A program made the position numbers and the translations under genes. A DNA stretch of 5,574 nt, taken from positions 1 through 5,574 of the forward strand of contig VBNY01000268.1 of the NCBI GenBank assembly GCA_005877705.1, in the 5' to 3' direction. Under the pieces are notes generated by a model, which was given only the letters and a program-made list of their open reading frames with translations, was not told the DNA's origin and searched no databases. Shown piece by piece: positions 1-5,305 of the stretch. Numbering within the stretch: position 1 is the stretch's first letter; every line of letters begins with the position of its first letter. Source of the DNA: Gammaproteobacteria bacterium (lineage in GTDB: Bacteria > Pseudomonadota > Gammaproteobacteria > Steroidobacterales > Steroidobacteraceae).

Positions 1-809
1 GCCCGAGCGATCCTCAGGCCTGGTTCCTGTTCGCGCAGGCGAGCCGTCTCATGTACGCCGACCGTGACCGCTACGTCGCGGATCCGCGCTTCGTGCCCGT
101 GCCGGTCGATCGCATGCTCGACCCCGCCTACGTGCGGCTGCGTGCCCAGCTGATCGGCCAGCGCGCGGGCGCCGCGCCGCTCCCCGGCGACCTCGCCGCG
201 CCGCGCGGACGGGACGCGACCGCCGAGTCCGCGGGAACCAGCCACTTCGTGATCGTGGATGCGCAGGGCAATGTCGTATCCATGACCACCACCATCGAAT
301 CGATCTTCGGCTCCGGGCGCACGGTCGAGGGCTTCGTGCTCAACAATCAGCTCACCGATTTCTCGTTCGTGCCGGCGGACGACAGCGGCCCGGTCGCCAA
401 CTCGGTTCACGGCGGCAAGCGCCCGCGCTCGTCCATGTCACCCCTCATCGTGCTCGACCACGACGGGTACTTCGTGGCCGCGCTCGGCTCGGCCGGCGGC
501 TCGGCCATCCTCGCCTACAACGCCAAGACCGCAGTCGGCGTGCTTGCCTGGAAACTGCCGATGAAGGCGGCGATCGAGCTGCCGAACCTGATCGCCAGGG
601 GCGAGGACTTCAGCGGCGAGCTCGAGCGGTTCGAGCGGTTGGGTTCCGACGTGCTGGCCGGGCTGCGCGAGCGCGGCATTGAATTGAAGTTGGGCCGCGC
701 GGAGAACTCTGGATTGCACGGCGTCCTGCGCCATCCAGACGGCAGCTACGAGGGCGCCGCCGACTCACGCCGCGAAGGCGTCGCGCGCATGTTGCCGGCG
801 CCGCGCTGA
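1..809 (+). CDS. ggt: gamma-glutamyltransferase, 3' part (partial at window start)
   Basis: This enzyme transfers or hydrolyses the gamma-glutamyl group of glutathione and related compounds, usually in the periplasm. The precursor cleaves itself into a large and a small subunit. The frame is open from base 3, giving 268 visible residues; the first ATG (51) is internal, since residues before it continue the large subunit. The catalytic nucleophile is the Thr of GTSHF (visible residue 79, codon 237-239), which becomes the small-subunit N-terminus. The remaining 190 residues match the E. coli small-subunit length as I remember it. Also visible are TTTIE (95-99), NNQ with a following Asp (114-119) for binding the glutamyl group, SSM (143-145), and the oxyanion-hole Gly pair in GSAGGS (162-167). 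The end (GAADSRREGVA) is typical of the family. The loop between the Asp and SSM is shorter than in E. coli and has no Tyr. Signal peptide and upstream neighbours lie outside the window. The gene converges on the transglycosylase gene 49 bp away. Family assignment is firm; substrate preference is unknown. Confidence 0.95.
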   Translation, partial: PSDPQAWFLFAQASRLMYADRDRYVADPRFVPVPVDRMLDPAYVRLRAQLIGQRAGAAPLPGDLAAPRGRDATAESAGTSHFVIVDAQGNVVSMTTTIESIFGSGRTVEGFVLNNQLTDFSFVPADDSGPVANSVHGGKRPRSSMSPLIVLDHDGYFVAALGSAGGSAILAYNAKTAVGVLAWKLPMKAAIELPNLIARGEDFSGELERFERLGSDVLAGLRERGIELKLGRAENSGLHGVLRHPDGSYEGAADSRREGVARMLPAPR

Positions 810-858
810 TCTGAATGGCTGAAAGTCGGCTACGGCGCTAGCCCTGGACGGCCGCGCG
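810..858. other. convergent intergenic gap with weak hairpin
   Basis: This 49-bp gap separates the stop codons of two converging genes, so a bidirectional terminator would be expected. The only symmetry I see is a 5-bp inverted repeat, GGCTA (828-832) and TAGCC (839-843), around a 6-nt loop. No T-run follows on the plus strand, and only a short TTT follows on the minus strand. It is too weak to call an intrinsic terminator; Rho-dependent ending or antisense overlap is equally possible. Confidence 0.3.
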
Positions 859-1506
859 CTACCGTGCGTGCTGCTCGGTCTGGGCGGCGAAGCCGAGGTC
901 ATCCGCGCCGTTCCAGTGCGACCACTGGTAGATCACTTTGTCGGGATAGTCGCGCCTGCCGATGCTGCCGTTGTAGCGGGCGAGTGCCTTACGCACGTCG
1001 TTGCGCTCGTGCTGCAGATAGAAGCGCAGAATCGCGCAGCCCATGCGGATGTTGGGCGCGATGCGCACCAGCTCATAGCGGCGCATGCCGAGCTGCTCGG
1101 GCCAGTACGGCATCACCTGCATCAACCCGACCGCCCCGGTTGCGGAGACGGCCCAACGGTCGAAGCGGCTTTCGACATCGATGACCGCCATGACGAGTCC
1201 GGGCGGCAGGCGGGACTCACCACGTCGGTGCGTCTCGCAGTACACCTCCTTGAGAATGTCGAGCCGCTCGTTCCTCTCCTTGACGCGAGCCCTCAGCCTG
1301 GGTTCCATCAGCGTGTACCAGACGGCGGAGTCGTAGTGGTCCGCGAAGCACTCGGCCTGCGTGATCGCTTTCCCCACGACGGCCTTGAGCTCCGGGTCCC
1401 GCTGCTGGTCGGCGTGCGCGACGCCGGCCAGTGCGGCGCCCAGCAGCGCCAGCAGTGCTGGCAGCGCTTCAGGGAGCGAAGCGCGAGCGGATGAACGCGA
1501 GCGCAT
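859..1506 (-). CDS. exported lytic transglycosylase (SLT domain, GH23-type)
   Basis: This enzyme cleaves the MurNAc-GlcNAc bond in peptidoglycan, leaving a 1,6-anhydro end; it would act in the periplasm. The 215-residue protein begins with a signal peptide: Arg-rich start, hydrophobic core LPALLALLGAALAG, and a signal peptidase I-like AHA site before Asp33. The SLT domain follows. Its probable catalytic Glu is residue 112 in the DVESRF motif, GLMQVMP is at 127-133, and the ARYNGS motif is at 176-181. The frame is open upstream to a GTG at 1725, but that stretch lies inside proS and looks like antisense-frame noise. I chose the ATG at 1504-1506 because it places the signal peptide at the N-terminus. 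ATG 1534-1536 is a less likely alternative. The start overlaps the proS stop by 38 nt, suggesting coupled expression; a GGAG lies 13 nt upstream, farther than ideal. The domain call is firm. The exact MltC/MltE/Slt-like subgroup is not resolved. Confidence 0.88.
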   Translation of the reverse strand: MRSRSSARASLPEALPALLALLGAALAGVAHADQQRDPELKAVVGKAITQAECFADHYDSAVWYTLMEPRLRARVKERNERLDILKEVYCETHRRGESRLPPGLVMAVIDVESRFDRWAVSATGAVGLMQVMPYWPEQLGMRRYELVRIAPNIRMGCAILRFYLQHERNDVRKALARYNGSIGRRDYPDKVIYQWSHWNGADDLGFAAQTEQHAR

Positions 1507-3178
1507 CGTCTGCGGGAAACTCCGTGCTTTGCGCATCACGCCGGTGGCGGTATTCGAGCTTGCCCGCATCGAGGCCGCGCTCCGCCACCACCAGCCGATG
1601 CGGGATGCCCAGCAGCTCTGCATCGGCAAACTTGACTCCCGGACGCGCGTCGCGGTCGTCGTACAGGACTTCGATCCCGGCGGCGGCGAGCTCGGCGTAC
1701 AGGCGTTCGGCGACTTCACGGACACGGGTGGACTTCTGCAGCTGCAGCGCTACGAGCACCACCTGGAAAGGAGCGATCGGCTCCGGCCAGATGATGCCGC
1801 GTTCATCGTGATTCTGCTCGATTGCGGCCGCCACGATGCGCGTCACACCGATCCCGTAGCAACCCATGTACAGCGGCACTTCGTGGCCGGCCTCATCGAG
1901 CACCACGGCCTTCATCGGCTCGCTGTACTTGCGCCCCAGCTGGAAGATATGGCCCACCTCGATGCCGCGGGCGATCTTCAGGTGGCCGCGGCCCGAGGGG
2001 CTCGGGTCGCCCTCGAGCGCGTTGCGGATATCCGCCGCGACGGCGCCGGTAACGTCCCGGTCCCAGTTCACGCCCGTGAGGTGCATGTCCTTCTCGTTGG
2101 CGCCGCAGACAAAGTCGGCGAGCGCGAACGCGCTGTGATCCGCATACACACGGCAACGCAGTCCCACGAGGCCGACGTAGCCCGGCTCGGTGCCGGTCGC
2201 CTTCACGACGCGCTCCGCGCTGGCCATGCGCAGCGGGTTCGCGACCCCGGGAAGCTTTTGAGCCTTGACGGCGTTGAGCTCGTGATCGCCCCGCACGACG
2301 AGCGCGACCACGGTGTCCTCGGTCCCTTCGACGATCAGCGTCTTCACGCAGCGGGCCGGCTCGATCTTCAAGAAGCGCGCCAGCTCCTCGATGGTGCGCG
2401 CACCCGGAGTTGCAACCTTGTTGAGCGGCTGCTGCGGCGCGCGTCGCGGCTCCGATGGCGGCAGCGCGGCGGCGGCCTCGAGGTTCGCCGCATAGTCATC
2501 CCCATCCGAGAATGCAATCGCGTCTTCGCCCGAGGCGGCCAGCACGTGGAACTCTTGCGAGACATCCCCGCCGATGGCTCCAGAGTCGGCGCGCACCGCG
2601 CGGAATGTCAGCCCCGTGCGGGTGAAGATGCGCGTGTAGGCGTCGTACATCGCGCGGTACCCCTCCCGTAGCGAGGCCTCATCGACGTGGAATGAGTACG
2701 CGTCCTTCATAATGAATTCGCGCGCCCGCATGACCCCGAAACGCGGCCGCACCTCGTCCCGGAACTTCGTCTGGATCTGGTAGAAATTCACCGGCAGCTG
2801 CCGATAGCTCTTGAGGTCGCGGCGCGCGATGTCCGTGATGACTTCTTCATGCGTGGGGCCGGCGACGAAGTCGCGCTGGTGCCGGTCCTTGATGCGCAGC
2901 AGCTCCGGCCCGTATTCGGACCAGCGCCTGGACTCCTGCCACAGCTCGGCGGGCTGGATGACCGGCATGACCAGCTCCAACGCTCCCGCGCGGTTCATCT
3001 CCTCGCGGATGATGCGCTCCACCTTCTGCAGCGTGCGCAGGCCCATCGGCAGCCAGCTGTAGAGCCCCGCGGCGAGGCGCCGAATGAGCCCGGACCGCAG
3101 CATGAGCTGGTGGCTGAGCACCTCCGCTTCAGCCGGGGTTTCCTTCAGCGTGTTGATCGGGTATTGCGAGAGCCTCAT
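1469..3178 (-). CDS. proS: prolyl-tRNA synthetase (bacterial type with editing domain)
   Basis: This class II aminoacyl-tRNA synthetase charges tRNA-Pro with proline in the cytoplasm and hydrolyses mischarged Ala-tRNA-Pro. Its 569 residues are close to the length of E. coli ProS. The N-terminal catalytic half contains the motif 1 region (about 40-75), the GPTHEE substrate loop (107-112) and motif 2 with FRDEVRPRFGVMRAREF (139-155). The inserted editing (INS) domain spans roughly 220-405. It has Lys279 in RCVKTL, matching the Lys279 described for editing in E. coli, followed by GVNWDRD (369-375). Motif 3 is GIGVTRIVAAAIEQ (442-455), and the anticodon-binding domain runs from about 470 to the end. 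The ATG at 3176-3178 is the only reasonable start, because an in-frame TAA lies four codons upstream. No strong ribosome binding site sits at normal spacing; a GAGG is about 15 nt away. It is the first gene of the minus-strand unit and is divergent from pssA. Confidence 0.98.
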   Translation of the reverse strand: MRLSQYPINTLKETPAEAEVLSHQLMLRSGLIRRLAAGLYSWLPMGLRTLQKVERIIREEMNRAGALELVMPVIQPAELWQESRRWSEYGPELLRIKDRHQRDFVAGPTHEEVITDIARRDLKSYRQLPVNFYQIQTKFRDEVRPRFGVMRAREFIMKDAYSFHVDEASLREGYRAMYDAYTRIFTRTGLTFRAVRADSGAIGGDVSQEFHVLAASGEDAIAFSDGDDYAANLEAAAALPPSEPRRAPQQPLNKVATPGARTIEELARFLKIEPARCVKTLIVEGTEDTVVALVVRGDHELNAVKAQKLPGVANPLRMASAERVVKATGTEPGYVGLVGLRCRVYADHSAFALADFVCGANEKDMHLTGVNWDRDVTGAVAADIRNALEGDPSPSGRGHLKIARGIEVGHIFQLGRKYSEPMKAVVLDEAGHEVPLYMGCYGIGVTRIVAAAIEQNHDERGIIWPEPIAPFQVVLVALQLQKSTRVREVAERLYAELAAAGIEVLYDDRDARPGVKFADAELLGIPHRLVVAERGLDAGKLEYRHRRDAQSTEFPADDALAFIRSRFAP

Positions 3179-3247
3179 CGTGCGCGCTTACATCCTCGAG
3201 GCAAAACGGGGCTGGCATCTTAAACCACCTGATAAGATGCCGCCCCG
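3179..3247. promoter_or_regulatory. divergent proS/pssA intergenic region
   Basis: These 69 bp separate two divergent start codons and would be expected to hold promoters for both directions, unless these lie in the coding regions. A TAAGAT hexamer (4 of 6 matches to the sigma70 -10 box) occurs on the plus strand at 3233-3238. A mirror copy occurs on the minus strand at 3222-3217. Neither has a good -35 box at 17-bp spacing, so the promoter calls are tentative. No Shine-Dalgarno sequence precedes the pssA ATG; the 6 bases before it (GCCCCG) are part of an inverted-repeat arm. Confidence 0.45.
3207..3247. repeat. long inverted repeat abutting the pssA start codon
   Basis: The left arm is CGGGGC (3207-3212), an unpaired T (3213), then GGCATCTTA (3214-3222). 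The right arm is TAAGATGCC (3233-3241) followed directly by GCCCCG (3242-3247). This gives 15 base pairs with one single-base bulge around a 10-nt loop, AACCACCTGA. The last paired base is immediately before the pssA ATG at 3248. There is no T-run, and its place between two start codons argues against a terminator. It could be a regulator-binding site, a 5' leader hairpin controlling pssA translation, or a symmetric divergent promoter. The structure is certain; the function is inference. Confidence 0.9.
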
Positions 3248-4036
3248 ATGTCAACCGACCAGACCCTGCAAGACCTCAAGCCGCGCCGCAAGGGCATCTA
3301 CCTCCTGCCCAACCTGCTGACGACGGGTTGTCTGTTCTCGGGCTTCTACGCGATCGTCGCGGCGATCGACAAGCACTTCGCTCCCGCGGGGATGGCCGTG
3401 TTCGTGGCCATGATTTTCGACACGCTCGACGGGCGCATTGCGCGCGCCACACACACCGAAAGCGCCTTCGGCAAGGAGTACGACAGTCTCGCCGACATGG
3501 TTGCGTTCGGGCTGGCGCCGGCGATTGTCGCGTATCAGTGGGGCGTGGTGCGCATTGCCGAGTTCGGCCATTACTGGGGCCGCTTCGGCTGGCTCGCGTG
3601 CTTCTTCTACACGGTGGCCGCGGCGCTGCGGCTGGCGAGATTCAACGCACGTGCGGCGGGCGCGGACAAGCGCTATTTCGAAGGGCTCCCGAGTCCGTCG
3701 GCCGCTGCGATCGTGGCGGCGTTCGTGTGGTTCTCGAGCGAATGGCGCGAGCCCGGGCTCGCGGGCCTGATCGCGGCGTTCCTCGTGACCGCGAGCGCCG
3801 GGGCGCTGATGGTGAGCCGCTTCAGCTACCCGAGCTTCAAGCAGTTCGACCTCGATCGCCGCATCAAATTCGTCTACATGCTGCTCGTGCCGTTGTTCTT
3901 CGTGCTGATTGCGGTCGATCCGCCCACCATGTTGCTTTCCATGTTCGCCACCTATGCGGTCTCGGCCCCAGTGCTGTGGGCAGGACGCCGCATCCGGCGC
4001 GCACTGCGCGGTGCGCCAACGGCTGGCTCGAGCTGA
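3248..4036 (+). CDS. pssA: CDP-diacylglycerol--serine O-phosphatidyltransferase (phosphatidylserine synthase)
   Basis: This enzyme joins serine to CDP-diacylglycerol to make phosphatidylserine and CMP in the inner membrane, the first committed step to phosphatidylethanolamine. The 262-residue protein carries the complete CDP-alcohol phosphatidyltransferase signature: Asp58, Asp61-Gly62, Ala65-Arg66, Gly75, Asp79 and Asp83, with family-standard spacing. The opening RRKGIYLLPNLLTTGCLFSG (13-32) is typical of membrane-bound PssA and distinguishes it from PgsA-type paralogues. About seven hydrophobic segments are visible, near 19-40, 47-60, 112-130, 150-163, 170-190, 208-223 and 226-246. This is the integral-membrane type, not the phospholipase-D-like PssA of E. 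coli. The ATG at 3248 is fixed by an in-frame TAA at 3233-3235. No ribosome binding site is evident, and a hairpin ends at the start codon. The stop overlaps the next ATG by one base (TGATG). The partner decarboxylase gene psd is not in the window. Confidence 0.95.
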   Translation: MSTDQTLQDLKPRRKGIYLLPNLLTTGCLFSGFYAIVAAIDKHFAPAGMAVFVAMIFDTLDGRIARATHTESAFGKEYDSLADMVAFGLAPAIVAYQWGVVRIAEFGHYWGRFGWLACFFYTVAAALRLARFNARAAGADKRYFEGLPSPSAAAIVAAFVWFSSEWREPGLAGLIAAFLVTASAGALMVSRFSYPSFKQFDLDRRIKFVYMLLVPLFFVLIAVDPPTMLLSMFATYAVSAPVLWAGRRIRRALRGAPTAGSS

Positions 4037-4806
4037 TGGACGCGCGCAGACGCAACCGGTACCTGGAGGCGATCGGCATCGACGTCTGGGTGCCGCGGCC
4101 GGGCAATGTCAGGGTGCTGCCGGCGGCTGACGCCCCGGCGGCAACCGGGTCGGCGCCACGGGCGGGTGCGCAGAGGGCCTCCGCGAGCCCTGAGCCAGTG
4201 TCGGGCGACCTGGCCGCCAGGTGGGGGGCGCTGCGCTCGGAGGTCATTGGCTGCACCCGATGCGCCCTGCACGCCACGCGGACTCAGGGCGTCTTCGGTG
4301 TGGGCTACCAACAGGCCGATTGGCTGGTGATCGGCGAAGCCCCGGGGGCGGAGGAGGACCGCAAGGGCGAGCCTTTCGTCGGCCGCGCCGGCCAGCTCCT
4401 GGATGCGATGCTGCGCGCCATCGGCCTCAGCCGCACGAGCAACGTCTACATCGCCAATGTGCTCAAGAGCCGGCCGCCGGGCAACCGGGATCCCAAGCCG
4501 GAGGAGGTGGCCGCCTGCCTGCCGTACCTGCTGCGGCAGATCGAACTCCTCAAGCCCCGGCTCATGCTTGCGGTGGGGCGCATCGCGGCTCAGAACCTGC
4601 TGAGCACGGACCTCGCGCTGGGGCGGCTGCGCGGCAAGGTGCACCACTTTGGCGAGCTGAATACGCCGCTTGTGGTGACGTATCATCCTGCATACCTCCT
4701 GCGTAACCCTGCTGACAAGCGCAAGGTGTGGGAGGACCTGAAGTTTGCGCGCCGCGTGTTCCGGCAACTGACGCAAGGCATACCGACTGATGGCGACCGC
4801 TCCTGA
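4036..4806 (+). CDS. uracil-DNA glycosylase, family 4-like, with one cluster Cys replaced by Ser
   Basis: This enzyme removes uracil from DNA to start base-excision repair. The 256 residues divide into a short N-terminal piece (RRRNRYLEAIGIDVWVPR, 4-21), an Ala/Pro-rich linker (about 29-57) and the glycosylase domain. Active-site motif A is GEAPGAEEDRKGEPF (100-114) and motif B is YHPAYLLR (216-223). Family 4 enzymes bind a [4Fe-4S] cluster through four Cys. Here Cys73 and Cys76 form CxxC and Cys161 is the last ligand, but the third position in the NVLKxRPPGNR motif is Ser145 (codon AGC, 4468-4470). Those three are the only Cys residues in the protein. The frame stays open far upstream because the shadow frame of pssA has no stop. 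The ATG at 4036, overlapping the pssA stop in TGATG, fits the family N-terminus and suggests translational coupling. Older annotations often call such proteins phage-type DNA polymerases, which is misleading. Activity with only three Cys ligands is not certain. Confidence 0.92.
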   Translation: MDARRRNRYLEAIGIDVWVPRPGNVRVLPAADAPAATGSAPRAGAQRASASPEPVSGDLAARWGALRSEVIGCTRCALHATRTQGVFGVGYQQADWLVIGEAPGAEEDRKGEPFVGRAGQLLDAMLRAIGLSRTSNVYIANVLKSRPPGNRDPKPEEVAACLPYLLRQIELLKPRLMLAVGRIAAQNLLSTDLALGRLRGKVHHFGELNTPLVVTYHPAYLLRNPADKRKVWEDLKFARRVFRQLTQGIPTDGDRS

Positions 4807-5290
4807 GCTGCTCGAGTCTGCCCCCGAGGCTCACATCCGGCCGATGGTCGATCCCGACATCGCCGAGGTGGTCACCATGGAGCGGGCCTCGTACCAGTTC
4901 CCCTGGAGCGAGGGCATCTTCCGGGACTGCCTGCGGGTGGGCTACATCTGCCGGGTGGTGACGCTTGGCAAGCAGGTGATCGGCTACGGGGTCATGAGTG
5001 TCGGGGCAGGCGAGGCCCACATCCTGAATGTGTGCATCGGCGAGGCGTTCCGCTGCCGCGGCATCGGCAGGCGCCTGCTGGAGCTTCTCATCGAGCGAGG
5101 TACGGCCGCCGGCATGAGCGAAGCGTTCCTGGAAGTGCGGCCGTCCAATACCGCGGCGATCCGCCTGTACCTGTCCCTCGGCTTCGAGCAGGTGGGCATG
5201 CGCCGCGGCTACTACCAGGCGCTCGGCGGCCGGGAAGATGCTGCCGTGTTGAAGCTCACGTTGCGGGGCCGGCGCGCGCGCAGCAGCTGA
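4790..5290 (+). CDS. rimI: ribosomal protein S18 alanine N-acetyltransferase
   Basis: RimI is a GNAT-family enzyme that acetylates the N-terminal alanine of ribosomal protein S18 using acetyl-CoA. The acetyl-CoA-binding signature RxxGxG is at Arg88-Gly91-Gly93. FLEVRPSN (113-120) places Glu115 and AIRLY places Tyr127; their 12-residue spacing matches the Glu103/Tyr115 pair described in Salmonella RimI. ERASYQFPWSEGIF (31-44) and the closing GGREDA (146-151) are also characteristic. At 166 residues it is somewhat longer than typical RimI (about 150), because the first 15 or so residues precede the usual IRPM beginning. The ATG at 4790 has AAGG 11 nt upstream and overlaps the glycosylase end by 17 nt. 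An internal ATG at 4844 would remove the start of the GNAT fold. The following prfC supports RimI over other GNATs, because in E. coli rimI also lies just upstream of prfC. Confidence 0.92.
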   Translation: MATAPELLESAPEAHIRPMVDPDIAEVVTMERASYQFPWSEGIFRDCLRVGYICRVVTLGKQVIGYGVMSVGAGEAHILNVCIGEAFRCRGIGRRLLELLIERGTAAGMSEAFLEVRPSNTAAIRLYLSLGFEQVGMRRGYYQALGGREDAAVLKLTLRGRRARSS

Positions 5291-5305
5291 GCGTCCGTGG
5301 ATGCA

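Noticed and set aside
625..642. Small direct repeat GAGCGGTT within the gamma-glutamyltransferase gene.
   Set aside because: It simply encodes ERFERL within a helix of the protein. Two copies of 8 bp in coding sequence are not a meaningful repeat.
828..843. Hairpin GGCTA/TAGCC considered as an intrinsic terminator.
   Set aside because: It has only 5 bp, a 6-nt loop and no T-run on the plus strand, so it is too weak to call.
868..1494. Open frame of 208 codons on the plus strand opposite the transglycosylase gene.
   Set aside because: The minus strand carries a signal peptide and all SLT motifs. This frame is its shadow and resembles no family I know.
1507..1725. Upstream extension of the transglycosylase frame to a GTG at 1725.
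   Set aside because: It overlaps proS, has low-complexity Ser/Arg/Trp content, and would bury the signal peptide in the middle of the protein.
1361..2671. Long open frame on the plus strand opposite proS (436 codons).
   Set aside because: It is antisense to an unmistakable proS. Its translation is His/Arg/Ala/Asp-rich with no recognisable domain, as expected for a GC-rich shadow frame.
3201..3206. Short A-run (GCAAAA, TTTTGC on the minus strand) next to the inverted repeat, which could suggest a minus-strand terminator after the stem.
   Set aside because: On the minus strand the stem is followed by only four T residues, and it lies just before the proS start with no gene ending there. A terminator would need an attenuation mechanism for which I see no other evidence.
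3328..4035. Upstream extension of the uracil-DNA glycosylase frame, which would give a 492-residue protein.
   Set aside because: This part lies within pssA in another frame and is Arg-rich with no domain. The family N-terminus begins at the ATG at 4036.
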